NCBI GenBank assembly: GCA_902806565.1
Contig: CADCXA010000034.1
Span: 806,001-870,000, forward strand
Length of the DNA: 64,000 bases
Direction of reading: 5' to 3'
Origin: Hypoxylon rubiginosum
Taxonomy: Eukaryota; Ascomycota; Sordariomycetes; Xylariales; Hypoxylaceae
Shown here: in pieces, positions 11,301 to 22,320 of the stretch
How the letters are laid out: every line of letters begins with the position of its first letter
Position numbering within the stretch: position 1 is the stretch's first letter
Program-made: the position numbers and the translations under genes
The notes under the pieces: generated by a model
What the model was told of the DNA's origin: nothing
Databases searched by the model: none
What the model saw: the letters and a program-made list of their open reading frames with translations, nothing else

Positions 11301-13092
11301 ACGAGCTCGTTTCTGCGCCGAGAATGGACTGAAAGCACGTTGAGCTAAAGGGCTTATATCGTCTTTCCGGAGTAAGGTATCTGATGTATGGAATGGTTCC
11401 GCTATTGGAATCTCCAAGGTGCCAGCCGATCTTCCCACCCCGCGGGCTATCTGGACATTAGCCAGAAGGTCACCTGGACCAGGAGTGTGAATCGAGAGAC
11501 GCTCATGGGGAGGTACAATTGTAGACGTCACTACGGAGTGAGGACGGGCACGGCTCATAGCCTGTAGCGCTGCTTCCTTGCGTAAGCCCGTCGATGACCT
11601 GCGGCGCCGACTCGTTGCTGATGGATTATGCAAAGCAATTCCTTTGCCGCTTTCCTCCTCGCCAGCCCTCTCCCTCTCCTGCTTAAATTTTTCTTTTAGA
11701 CGATCCAAAGCATCACCTCGGAGCATATTTGGCAACTGGCAAGTCGTGTATTTGAGTACATTCTTTTCCGTGTGGAGAACTTCGTTGGTCAAGCCCAGAT
11801 AGTTATATGCCGTGGCAAGAGTAACGCGCTGAAACCTGGACAAAATGACGTGGACAATATGAGCAGTTGCCTTGGGATATACTTTGATTAACCGACGAAA
11901 GGCACTTGCGGGTATTATCGCTATTGTCGTGTCAACTGTCGCCCTCCCAATGATGTCAGGATGGACCGATGTGGCTGTTCTTTTCGGAACAGGGCGGCGG
12001 GTATTCTGAGGCATCGGTGACTCGTCTAATGATATAGGGGGAATCTTCGGTAATGCAGTCTGGCTAGGAGAGAGGGGAGTTGTGACCTCGGACTCTGTTA
12101 AGAAAGCTGCCATATCATGCTGACGTGAAAAGGTAGCACTAGGTAGACGTTGATGACTAGCATGTCCACCCGTGTCGCTGGGATCTGGTATATCCTCCGA
12201 GGGCATCTTGAGATTCACATCTTCTGTAAACAAAGACATAATCGAAAAGAGCGACGACATGGGGTTGCCATTTCGGACCTCGGTCAGCAGCTGGTATCGT
12301 TGCTGGCCAGGGATGGAGTGGTCATCGTCTTCAGAGGAATCAGACTGCATTGAGCTGTCAACAGGATCCGTGGATCGGGACGACTGTCTGTGTCCGGAAG
12401 ACTTAACGAAAATCTCAACGAGTCCGTCTACAACAAGACAGAACCCCTTTTCCTCCTCTAGGTTCAGCGTCTCACCAGCGATTAGCTTTCTAGTCTGCAT
12501 GCTCCTGGTCAATTCATGAAAAACAGGGCGTTCGAGATATCCAAAGATTTTGATGGCGCTGAGGAATTCATCTAGATAATTAGTCAGACCAGGTTTGGCG
12601 TCTTCCTCATGACTCTCCGGGAAAAGATCCAGTTCGGGTTCCTTGCGCTGCGGCTCCGGGGGTAGACGGGAGTACATGTTCAGATAGCGATACCTCACAA
12701 CCCAAGTGACCGCAGAGAACATGAGGAACAATATTAAAGCCCTGTCTCCACCATTAGCATACACATTGCAGCTATGTATGAGGATGGAGGGAAACCTACA
12801 AGGTTGTGGCGTTCATGGTTACTGTCCAGCTGGTAGAGAACAGCGTGAAGAGTAGTGTTGGCACAGATATTGTCGTTAGTTTAAGGCTCCAGTATAAGAT
12901 GGTCGACAGTATATGTAGTATATACAGTATGAACCTAGCAATAAGGCCAAGCCATGAAGAGGGAGCTTGAACCTGTGCGACATCATCGGCGCGCGTAACG
13001 GCGGAGGCAACGGCAGCTGAAGAGCTATCGGCAATGGTTGACAGGGTCTGCGAGAGAGCAGCCTCGAACATGCTCGCGTTGGACGGCTCCAT
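8323..13092 (-). CDS. NTE1: Lysophospholipase NTE1 (neuropathy target esterase homologue)
   Basis: Three exons on the minus strand (13092-12800, 12741-9860, 9686-8323) with introns of 58 and 173 bp give 1512 aa, typical for fungal NTE1. The N-terminus has two or three membrane segments (about residues 47-115). Cyclic-nucleotide-binding-like domains lie around residues 150-330, 680-800 and 850-960. The patatin domain follows: glycine-rich GGGGARG (~1212-1218), nucleophile elbow GGTSIGSF (Ser ~1242) and the dyad aspartate in LLDGGYIDN (Asp ~1360). Known role: an ER-anchored enzyme that deacylates phosphatidylcholine to glycerophosphocholine. All catalytic motifs are intact. Residues ~460-680 are Ser-rich and probably disordered. 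It is divergent from SUI2, sharing a ~970-bp promoter region. Confidence 0.97.
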
Positions 13093-14060
13093 CGCGTTGG
13101 AGGAAAAGAAGACAAAATTGATAAAATTTGTATTTTTTCCTCATATGCTTAAAGCTCATATGCTTAAAGGTATTTTATGATGCATCTATCGTTATCGGCA
13201 GACGTATATCATCCTCCTGCGCGATGACGAAGCCGTGGTTCAGCTCTGTCTACTGACTGGCTGGAGTTGGAAAGGAGTTTCCAGTGAAATTGGGGCGCCA
13301 GAGACATCGGGGATGGTATTAGATGTTTAGAAGCAGAACAAGTGTAGAAGAGAAAGCTCCGAAATATATGCACCTGGCGGAAACTTTGTCGGTTTTTGAG
13401 GCTGCCTAGGTGGGTCCCCTGACTAAAATTACCTAGGTACATATACGGTCTAAGATTTCTTCCGTGCTCTGTCATTAGCCACAATTAGGTACCTTACCTA
13501 TAAATGTCCTATAGCCTTAATAGGTATCTTGATAGGTATTTCTTTTAAAATATGATAGTCTGAAGTATATTATAGTGCTTGAATCATAAATAAATACAAC
13601 GGTAAATATTTTATTTATCCCAAATATCTTAATTTGATACTCAAAATGTTGTTAATTTCATTTATTTATAATTTTAGACATCCTATTTTGGGTACAAGTG
13701 CGAGCTGTGGCTGATTATATGGCTTGATCGTGCGTTTCGTTTCTTAACCCCGCCAAAATTTAGGTGCCACACCCCACGCTCAGGTCATAAAGATTTCCAT
13801 CATTGACAAATTTGTGACTCTCCATCTTGCACTAGGAAAACAACAATTCAAGAACATAATTCACCACGGCAAAGCGCATAATACTCCTAACACCCCACGA
13901 AATAATACTAGTATTTCAGAATATCCACTGCGAAAGGGAGGAGCTACTGGTTTTACGAGTCCGACGGAAATTCAACCCCGCCTAAGCGCGCGATCTCGGG
14001 CCAACAACCGGCTTTTTCTACTGAACATCCTGTGTTGTCTTACGATCACTCTTGCCCAAG
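13093..14060. other. Divergent promoter region, NTE1 / SUI2
   Basis: This bidirectional spacer contains two tandem 15-bp copies just upstream of the NTE1 ATG (13140-13169) and a TACCTAGGTA palindrome at 13430-13439. It is AT-rich at 13500-13680. No separate gene is visible. Confidence 0.6.
13140..13169. repeat. Perfect 15-bp tandem duplication in the NTE1 5' flank
   Basis: CTCATATGCTTAAAG occurs twice back to back, 48 bp upstream of the NTE1 start codon. It may duplicate a promoter or 5' UTR element. Confidence 0.95.
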
Positions 14061-15163
14061 ATGTCGTTAACAAACTGTCGCTTTTACGAGGAGAAGTATC
14101 CAGAGATCGATAGCTTCGTCATGGTCAATGTCAAGCAGGTTCGTTTACCGTAGCCGCACGACGTCAGATTTGCCTAACCCTAGCTCAGATCGCCGATATG
14201 GGTGCTTATGTCAAGCTTCTCGAATACGACAACATTGACGGCATGATTCTACTGTCCGAGCTCTCGAGACGTCGTATCCGAAGTATCCAGAAGCTGATCC
14301 GAGTCGGTCGCAACGAGGTTGTGGTCGTGCTGAGAGTCGACAAGGAGAAGGGTACGTGTGGCGAGCAGGGATACAAAACATATTGACGCATGGACATGCC
14401 CACTGATCGGACATTAGGTTATATCGATCTTTCGAAGCGCCGAGTTTCCCCAGAAGATATCGTTAAGTGCGAGGAGCGATACAACAAGAGCAAGATGGTC
14501 CACTCTATCATGCGCCATGTAGCCGAGAAGACTCAGACCCCGATCGAGACGCTGTACGAGAGCATAGCTTGGCCGTTGAACAAACGATACGGCCACTCTA
14601 TCGACGCATTCAAGCTCTCCATAACGTGAGTGTCCACTCTGTTACGAAGTGGTTTCCCCATTGCTTATTCTTGTTATAGGAACCCTGACGTATGGAGCGA
14701 CATCACCTTCACGAGCGAAGCGGTGGCAGAAGAGCTGAAATCGTACATCGGAAAGCGCTTGACGCCTCAGCCCACGAAGGTTCGTGCTGATATCGAAGTC
14801 ACCTGCTTCGAGTACGAAGGAATCGACGCTGTCAAGGCGGCTCTAAGAACAGCCGAGGCGCGAAATACCGAGGACAACCAAGTGAAAGTAAGACTAGTCT
14901 CTCCGCCTCTCTACGTCCTGACTAGCACGTGCCTGGACAAGAACGTCGGTATTCAGCGATTGGAGGAGGCTATCGTCGATATCCGCGGCAGCATCACGGG
15001 CGCAGGTGGTCAGCTCGTCGTCAAGATGGAGCCTAAGGCGGTCACGGACTCGGATGATGCCGAGCTGCAGGCGCTCATGGAGAAGCGAGAACGGGAAAAT
15101 GCAGAGGTTAGCGGAGACGAGAGTGTTAGCGAGAGCGACGACAACATTCCCGTAACTGTCTAA
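14061..15163 (+). CDS. SUI2: Translation initiation factor eIF2 subunit alpha
   Basis: Four exons (14061-14138, 14189-14351, 14418-14625, 14680-15163) give 310 aa. Introns of 50, 66 and 54 bp all have GT..AG ends. The N-terminal S1/OB domain ([19 protein letters not shown]) contains the stress-kinase target loop [14 protein letters not shown]. The first Ser of that loop is residue 49 and the second is residue 52, the latter being Ser51 in mature numbering, which Gcn2 phosphorylates in other eukaryotes. A helical domain and the C-terminal alpha/beta domain follow, and the protein ends in an acidic tail (ESVSESDDN). It delivers initiator Met-tRNA to the 40S subunit as part of the eIF2 ternary complex. 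All hallmark segments are present. Confidence 0.98.
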
Positions 15164-15672
15164 GTCGCCCCTTGACTTTGGGTTTCCGTTTAGTTAGTTC
15201 TAATCGCATGGGTGTATGAGGCTAGGTTAAGGGATACCTAGGGGTCTTGACATTCACGGGGGCATAAAAGTACCTGAGGAGCGAATAGAGCATTATTTGC
15301 GAATGAAATGAATAGTTGATTCTTTGAACTTTCGCTTCCTAAAATTACCCCTGTGAAAATTATGCTATACTGATTATTAGTCGTAGCTGAGGTCTTTGAT
15401 TTAGGTCTCGCTCACAAGATGTCTTGGATGGGAGAGCTAAGTAAAAACGGATATCTAGGTATGTACCTAAAGAGTCGTCATTGTCAATTTATCCGATGTT
15501 AGTGTCACTACTTCTACCTTTATGTAGTAGTATGTACATAATGTATTCACTTATGAAGCTTTTGAGCTTGTTTAACTAACATCTCACAACAAAATCGTCT
15601 TCTGAAAAATTTTTTTTTTAATTTCGCGCCATCGAGACATCATTTTCTGACTGGTTTCCGAACTTACGCCTC
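15164..15672. other. Intergenic, SUI2 to IMP2
   Basis: This tandem-gene spacer is AT-rich with a T9 run just before IMP2. No further gene or RNA is recognised. Confidence 0.4.
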
Positions 15673-16277
15673 ATGGCGTTTAGGCCGATATGGACACAGG
15701 CCAGGCGTGGACGGCGGCGATTTGGCTGGATCGGCTTCCAGCTATTTGCCTTCGCAACGTGGATTCCTGTCATATCAATGTTTAACCACCACGTCGGCGA
15801 GTTGGTGTGGATTCATGGCCCATCCATGTATCCGTTTTTGAATGCGGAGAAGGATCAGACAACCCGGAAGGATATAGTGCTCAGCTACAATTTCAATGCG
15901 CAGTACGGGCTGCGACGTGGCATGATTGTTACTTTCTGGTAGGCATCGAACTGCTGGTAAGACTAGTATATGCTGACCATGCCTTGTGCGTGTAAAGGAA
16001 CCCCTATGATCCAGAAGCTATGGCTGTCAAGAGAATTGTCGGCCTCGAGGGAGATATTGTAAAGACTCGAAGTCCACATCCCGCTTCCACTGTTCGAGTA
16101 CCCGTAGGGCATGTCTGGGTGGAAGGAGACGGGGGCGAAGGCTTTAGTGTTGATAGCAACGACTACGGACCAATCTCGACAAACCTGATCGTTGGCAAGA
16201 TCACTCATGTACTATGGCCGCTACATAGATTCGGTAGAGTGCGCTGGTGGGAATTTAAAGGAAGCAGTGGTACTTAA
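15673..16277 (+). CDS. IMP2: Mitochondrial inner membrane protease subunit 2
   Basis: Two exons (15673-15938, 15998-16277; 59-bp intron) give 181 aa, the normal size. An Arg-rich N-terminus is followed by one membrane segment (~18-37). The signal-peptidase family S26 motifs are clear: the catalytic Ser in GPSMYP (Ser51) and the general-base Lys in MAVKRIVGLEGD (Lys100). These are followed by VPVGHVWVEGD and SVDSNDYGPISTNLIVGKI, which match IMP2 better than IMP1. The protein acts on the intermembrane-space side and removes sorting signals from imported and mitochondrially encoded proteins. It is followed by a mitochondrial carrier and a probable PPR-type protein on the same strand. Confidence 0.95.
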
Positions 16278-16877
16278 TGCTCAATTCAACACTTGCTTTC
16301 AGCTTTCTCAACATCCGTATCCTGTCGCCTCATCTTTGGCAGCACAAATATCTGGCTACGAGTTAGCAAACGAACCTCGTCATAACCTTGGAATTGAACA
16401 TTCTCTTATGCTAATAGCTGACATACAACTAATGCAGCAATTAAATTGGCTTCGCTAAATTCTTATCTCGATAAAGGCCTGGCAGATAGGGAAGATAGGG
16501 CAAAGTACCCACTAACATAAGGGCGGACGCTAGGAGCCCGGCGCGAGTTCTGCAATACACCGCGCATAAACCGATATCGCCGACACGGCTAGCTCTAATA
16601 ATAAGTCGAAAATTTCCTAACTACCATCGCCGCCTGTGTAGAGACGACACTCGATAGGCGCTCGCTTCGAGCGCGAACGCTTTTTGTATTACGCGAATCT
16701 TCAACAAGTCTGTGATTTAAACGATTTTAGGCGGCGAATAAACCACAAAGATCTGCGACAGTCGATAGTCCGCGCGAGCCACTCAATTCTCTAGCCATTG
16801 GCAATAACGATGGAACTTCGGTGCACAAATCTTTGCTGTCTATTATCGCTCCTACAACATAGTCGCATGGTTATAAG
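16278..16877. other. Intergenic, IMP2 to mitochondrial carrier
   Basis: Promoter region of the carrier. It is notably rich in CpG-containing words at 16530-16780 and contains a perfect 7-bp-stem hairpin at 16658-16674 followed by T5. No ORF is supported. Confidence 0.5.
16658..16674. other. Perfect hairpin GCGCTCG-CTT-CGAGCGC
   Basis: A seven-base inverted repeat with a three-base loop, followed seven bases later by TTTTT (16681-16685). It could be a DNA or RNA stem-loop in the carrier 5' flank. No RNA gene family is recognised. Confidence 0.6.
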
Positions 16878-18098
16878 ATGACCTCCGACAATGGGGAGCT
16901 GGAAGGGCGTCCCCCTATTATCCACGTAAGTGTTACGACTTCATACAAGCATGCTCGTCAGACTAATCTTTGCTCTATCAGTCCATGATCGCGGGAGGGC
17001 TAGGCGGAACCACTGGCGATATGCTCATGCACTCACTCGATACTGTTAAGACTCGACAGCAGGGCGATCCGCATTTCCCGCCCAAATATACATCTCTAGG
17101 ATCGTCATACTATACGATATGGCGACAGGAAGGAGTGGCACGTGGGTTGTATGGAGGTTGGCTTCCTGCGATGATGGGCTCGTTTCCCGGCACAGTTCTC
17201 TTCTTTGGAACCTATGAATGGAGCAAGAGGCACATGGTAGATTACGGCATCCAACCTCATCTTGCCTATCTGACAGCAGGTATGTGTAGAAGCTACATAT
17301 GACTCTCTTCCTCTATGCTAATATCATGCTAATACGTGCTTAGGCTTCCTTGGTGACTTTGCGGCATCTGTGGTTTACGTACCTTCTGAAGTGTTGAAGA
17401 CCCGTCTCCAACTCCAGGGACGGTTTAACAACCCTCACTTTAAATCTGGATATAACTACCGTGGAACGTTTGACGCCATGAAAACCATCGTCAGAACCGA
17501 AGGGTTTCCCGAGCTATTCTCAGGGTATAAGGCGACTCTATATCGAGATCTTCCATTTTCCGCCCTGCAGTTCATGTTTTATGAACAGTTTCAGAGCTGG
17601 GCACGCCAATATAAGGAGAGCAGAGAGATAGGAGTTCGGTTAGAGCTTCTGACAGGAGCTGCTGGCGGAGGATTAGCCGGAGTCATTACTTGTCCTCTCG
17701 ACGTAGTCAAAACCCGTTTGCAAACCCAGATCGATCCGGTCCCGGTCGTCAGCAAGCCCAAAGATCGCTTAGCCACGGAGCCCTTGTCAGTACATAAGGA
17801 TACGGTATTGAAATCGTCCCAATCTGCACCACCTCAACAGCAAAAGCGTCCTATTTCAACGTCATCACCCTCGACACACACCCCGCGTCCGGGCGCTATG
17901 CCATTGGACGAAGATTCAATATTCAGGGGCTTGAAACTTATCTACAAGACGGAAGGCATCGGCGGGTGGTTCAGAGGAGTCGGGCCACGATTTGTCTGGA
18001 CTAGTGTACAGAGTGGGTGCATGCTATTTTTGTATCAGACGATATTACGACAACTAGAAGTATGGCTTCCGGTAGAGAGATCTGATTTCTCTACTTAG
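16878..18098 (+). CDS. Mitochondrial carrier family protein (MME1/YMR166C-like)
   Basis: Three exons (16878-16925, 16982-17279, 17344-18098; introns 56 and 64 bp) give 366 aa. Three carrier repeats are visible through their signature motifs: [22 protein letters not shown] and [11 protein letters not shown]. The first carries Ser in place of the consensus Pro. A Ser/Pro/Gln-rich insert (about residues 265-310) lengthens the third repeat's matrix loop. The family moves metabolites or ions across the inner mitochondrial membrane. The sequence resembles the branch containing yeast Mme1 (Mg2+ export), but this assignment is tentative and the substrate cannot be read from sequence. Confidence 0.88.
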
Positions 18099-18616
18099 AC
18101 CTTGGAGAGGCGGCATCGTAACCCATCAGTCAATAGGGGTTGCCAAGTATTGTACGAACTCATCCCGAACATCGCACGGCGTTAAGAGGTGGCATGGATA
18201 TAGAAAGGAAAAGATAGACACACGTTAGATAGAAATCTCAATCCACTTTGATTCATATTTAATCTTCTGGGTTGGGTTCGTTCTGATTTTCAGTCGCTAT
18301 TCGTGATGCTTCTAAGCATTAATGGCATTTGTATGGGGAGAAGCATGTCGCAGAGAGCCGATCCGATATTCTGTTAAGCGGGTCCTCGGATAAAAGTCTT
18401 CTACGCTGCCAAACTTCGGGCTATCAACCCACGCTAATAAGTGAATAAGTGGTATGATTCCAACCTAGTCGCGCAACAGACCTCGATACATTTTGCACAG
18501 CGGCACCCTCGAGAGATATCTACGTTACTTCGTCGGAAGTCGTTAGTCTAAGCCAGCAGTCAGTGAAACAATGGCATAGTATCTATTATCGACATGGCAA
18601 CGCATATCCCTCAATT
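18099..18616. other. Intergenic, carrier to PPR-type protein
   Basis: Tandem-gene spacer. The coding frame of the next gene stays open for 18 codons upstream of its first ATG but without an ATG. Nothing else is recognised. Confidence 0.4.
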
Positions 18617-21577
18617 ATGCCACTTCCGTTACCCGTCCCGTCGAAGGCCGCGATCCAAGCCCTCCGAGGGATTGCTCTTGGTACCTCATGTGCCATCGGC
18701 GTAATAGTCGAAGACCGAAGGCGGCGGATTAGTACCTTGAAGACAGCTGTCTCCAATAAAGAGAAGCTGAGATCAGCGAGGCAGTTCCATGGAATGGTCA
18801 ATCCCGCTGCACTGCAACTGGACGATGCCATTTTCGTAGGAGATGAATTACATTGGCATCAATTGGATGATGGATCTAGGACGTCTCACGACTACCCTAC
18901 TGCGAGAAGGAGGCGGCATCGGAATCCTACCCAATATGCTTGCCTGGAAGCGGAGGCCGCGGCGCCTTTAGAACCAGAAGACATACCCGAATCTTCCTCG
19001 TCGCCGACTACTGGCGAAACGCAATTTTCTTCACCACAACACACACAGCGAAATACTGTCCCTTCCCTAAATGACCTACGTCGGCCGCCGGCCTTTCCGC
19101 AAACGAAACTCCATCCCTCAGCTACCAGTCCTTCTGAATCTTCGCAAACAGGTGGAACTACGATCCCGAAGCAGCGTTCAAGGACAGCCAACCAATTGGC
19201 CAAGTTAGTCACTCGTATTCTAACCGGCAAGGATGAAGAAAGATTAGATCGAGCTCTCAATAGGTTCCTTGAATTATCTCGGACACATTACTCCTCGAAG
19301 CACTTCGACGACGAGTGGATCGCACTATCAGCTCAACTTTCCAAAGAGTGCCAAGAAAAGGGCAAATGGGAAGATGCCAGCCAGGTCCTTTCCGTTACCG
19401 TCAGTGCTGGCCCCCTGGATGAGCACCAATTCTATGCCCATGAACCTATACCTATCATAGAATTTTGGTTGCGCCAAGTAGACGAGAATGGACGTTGTCC
19501 TAGCGAAGCTATCGCCGCGGCATCACACTTGTTCCTGGCGACGTTCAAAGAGAAGCCCTCAATGTATCATGCCGACGTTGAACGCATCGGAAGGCAGCTA
19601 TTTGCTCTAAATCTTCAGGCAAACAACTCATGTGTTCACAATATCTACTGGAGAGTACTCGGCCTCCTCAAGAATCCAGTCGAATTTACAGGGTCGGCCA
19701 TCCAGGAGCTTCACCAATATGAGGACCACAAAAATGTGGTCAGATATTTCTTGCTCAATTTTTCAAAAATGAGCCCCAATTTTAAATACTACAACGAAAC
19801 GGTTGATTGTGTCATATCCTCTGTAGAAGGCTTGAAAGGCTGGAAAGCTGATCAGGTGCTTCGCGCTCTAGGGCAAATGAATTGTCCCGGTAATGGGTAC
19901 CTGCGATCTCGATGGCTTATGAAACTTTTGCAAGCCTATTGGCACCGCAGCCAGGATTTTCCAGAGTCAGTGGCTCTCTTCGATGAGATCTCGTCCATGG
20001 GGTTGCTGGACAGAATCGCACATCCGATGGGCGTGTATCGCACCATGGTCGAAATTTCCTTCAAGGCTGGGGAGGGCGACATGGCAAGATCGTATCATAA
20101 CGAGGTCATCCTTAAGTATCCCGACATGGCTGAAGACGTTGCCTTGAAGGGGTTTGTGGCCTTGGCGTTAGCTAAGGCTGGAGATTGGGGCAGTGTGCTT
20201 GAAGCCTTCACCGAGATGCGAGATCTGAGGCATGGGCAGGAAACAGAGTATGACAACGCATTTGTCATGACTTTGAAGGTTTTTGCAGAGACCCATCCAG
20301 TGTCGGAGGTTCGAGATTTTGTTTCGAAATACTCAAGCGCTCTAGGTGTCCGCATGCACCCTTACATTGTCACACTAGTGGCAAACAAATACGGCGAATG
20401 CCACGACATGTCAGGCTTTATGTCGTGGCTGGCATACTGTAGCAGAGAAGGACTCGCCTTGGACTCGAGCCTTTGCAACGCGGTCCTCCACAACTGTCGG
20501 ACCAAGTGGAATCTTTCCTACCCTGAACTACAGATGCTCTATTCGAAGATACGAGAGCTCGATCCCACCCTTATTAACGACGTGACGCGTAGAATCATGA
20601 GCCAGGCGGCGTTATCAGCAAACAAGAGCAAGGGCAAGAACAAGAACAAGAGGGAGTTGAAGATCAGAGTCGTTACGGTGAACAAGTTAGCGTACACGGG
20701 AAGGACGACAAGCAAGCGGGATATCTATGAAGCTATGAATCAAGAGATGAATAGCGGCAGGTCAGCATCAGCAATTTCGATATACAAGCGAGCGCTAAGG
20801 TTCGGGATGCCCTCTTGCCGGTATTGCCTTCGCCTAGCTGTCTTGGCAGCGTTGAGAAACGATCATAACGGTTCTAGCTCAGCCATGACGCTCATTCATA
20901 CTGCGCACGAACAAGGTGGCGATGTGGATCTGGCAGTATCAACGTTTATAAGATTCCAGCTCGACAATATGCAGGCCACGGCCAATGACACCCTGATCTT
21001 TATGCGAAATTTAATTTGTCGATTTGAAGCGATGCACGTCATTATCGACACAGCAGTGCTGACCCATATGGCTATGATCTGCACCAGGCTCGGTCATCAC
21101 GAGCGCGCGATTGCGCTGTGCAAGCTTGAAACAGATAGAGGTGGCCACGCAAATATCTGTTTCTCGAGGCAAAGCATCAAGGTGCTGCTCACGGCGTATA
21201 CACAGCTGTTGGACTCGGAAGGGATGAAGAAGCTCATTGACGATTTACTCGTGAGCGAATTTTCGGCAGATAGGCCGGTGCTGCTATATCTGAAGTCAGC
21301 CAGGCGGACTGTCCAAAAATATCGCACCAACGCGAGTGCCAATGCTCTACTGGATACCATACAGCATGGTATCGAGGTGGTGAGCACTCGGCGGGCCGAA
21401 GAAAGGGCACAAGGAGGAATGATTTCTCAGGAAACTCTTCGTATCATGCAGGATGCACTTGCTGACATGCAAAACAAAAAGACGCCATTAGCATCGCAGA
21501 ACTCGGGTAAATATGAAGAGGCACAACACCACCAAGATTCCAGCAAAGGCTCACGGCTAGTAGCTGTAGAGGGTTAA
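18617..21577 (+). CDS. Large helical-repeat protein, probably mitochondrial PPR-like
   Basis: A single exon of 986 aa from the first in-frame ATG (MPLPLPVPSKAAIQALRG). The N-terminus is basic and hydroxylated, consistent with a mitochondrial presequence. Residues ~110-210 are Pro/Ser-rich. The rest is continuous helical-repeat sequence with pairs of ~15-residue helices, for example DVALKGFVALALAKAGDWGSVLEAFTEMRDL and PSCRYCLRLAVLAALRND, which fits degenerate pentatricopeptide repeats. A basic linker KSKGKNKNKRELK lies near residue 675. Fungal proteins of this kind bind mitochondrial RNA and support its stability or translation. I cannot name the ortholog. Confidence 0.75.
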   Translation: MPLPLPVPSKAAIQALRGIALGTSCAIGVIVEDRRRRISTLKTAVSNKEKLRSARQFHGMVNPAALQLDDAIFVGDELHWHQLDDGSRTSHDYPTARRRRHRNPTQYACLEAEAAAPLEPEDIPESSSSPTTGETQFSSPQHTQRNTVPSLNDLRRPPAFPQTKLHPSATSPSESSQTGGTTIPKQRSRTANQLAKLVTRILTGKDEERLDRALNRFLELSRTHYSSKHFDDEWIALSAQLSKECQEKGKWEDASQVLSVTVSAGPLDEHQFYAHEPIPIIEFWLRQVDENGRCPSEAIAAASHLFLATFKEKPSMYHADVERIGRQLFALNLQANNSCVHNIYWRVLGLLKNPVEFTGSAIQELHQYEDHKNVVRYFLLNFSKMSPNFKYYNETVDCVISSVEGLKGWKADQVLRALGQMNCPGNGYLRSRWLMKLLQAYWHRSQDFPESVALFDEISSMGLLDRIAHPMGVYRTMVEISFKAGEGDMARSYHNEVILKYPDMAEDVALKGFVALALAKAGDWGSVLEAFTEMRDLRHGQETEYDNAFVMTLKVFAETHPVSEVRDFVSKYSSALGVRMHPYIVTLVANKYGECHDMSGFMSWLAYCSREGLALDSSLCNAVLHNCRTKWNLSYPELQMLYSKIRELDPTLINDVTRRIMSQAALSANKSKGKNKNKRELKIRVVTVNKLAYTGRTTSKRDIYEAMNQEMNSGRSASAISIYKRALRFGMPSCRYCLRLAVLAALRNDHNGSSSAMTLIHTAHEQGGDVDLAVSTFIRFQLDNMQATANDTLIFMRNLICRFEAMHVIIDTAVLTHMAMICTRLGHHERAIALCKLETDRGGHANICFSRQSIKVLLTAYTQLLDSEGMKKLIDDLLVSEFSADRPVLLYLKSARRTVQKYRTNASANALLDTIQHGIEVVSTRRAEERAQGGMISQETLRIMQDALADMQNKKTPLASQNSGKYEEAQHHQDSSKGSRLVAVEG

Positions 21578-22320
21578 TAGTATGAACCTTTTGTATAAAT
21601 TTAAAGCACATATATAGCATACTAGTACTCATGATTATCTGGGTATCATCGAATATGTATATATTCCTACCTTGAAGCAAATAGAATATCACTTTGACGT
21701 CTTGTTTTTTTTTTTTCTGTACATGTAGGTGCCCCAACATACAGTCTGACAGTACGAAAATACCCCTGAACCCCTGAAAGAGCCGTTAGATGTGGCGGTT
21801 TTCCCCCATCCTCTTGATTGGTTAGTTATCTGTGGGGGTAAAATGGGGCTAACATCGGTATCCAACAATTTGGCGCCGGGCTTGGCAAAACACATGCCTG
21901 CAAGGAACAAGAAAAAAAGATTCTCGAATCTCGAGCCGGTGGAAAAAGCGGTACGGACTCGATAAGGGGCAGGAAAATGAATATCGCTACAGATGGGACG
22001 ATTCGTCGAACCATCATGACCTGAGAGATCACTTTAGCTTTGCTCTTTTCACCACCTCAACCCTTTTTTGGTCTTAGCCTGGGACTGTCTAAATTACCTA
22101 CGTTACCTACGTAGTCATTCTTTACGCAAGGCTACTAGATAAATGTTGACATTCGCCTGGTCCTGACCACTAGCAGTTCGTCCTTTCGATTACAACCTTA
22201 TCGTGATACCTTCAACACTCCTTGATCTCTACTCCATTGCGAGACTACGCTGTCGATAATCCATTTCCCGCTCACCACCCACAGCGAAGCCCGCACCCCG
22301 AACCCAGTCCATCATTTCCT
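21578..22320. other. Intergenic, PPR-type protein to ERG1
   Basis: Contains the ERG1 promoter, with a T13 run near 21705-21717 and TTACCTACG repeated in tandem near 22095. The ERG1 frame is open for 33 codons upstream of its ATG without a start codon. I did not find a convincing sterol-response element by eye. Confidence 0.45.
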
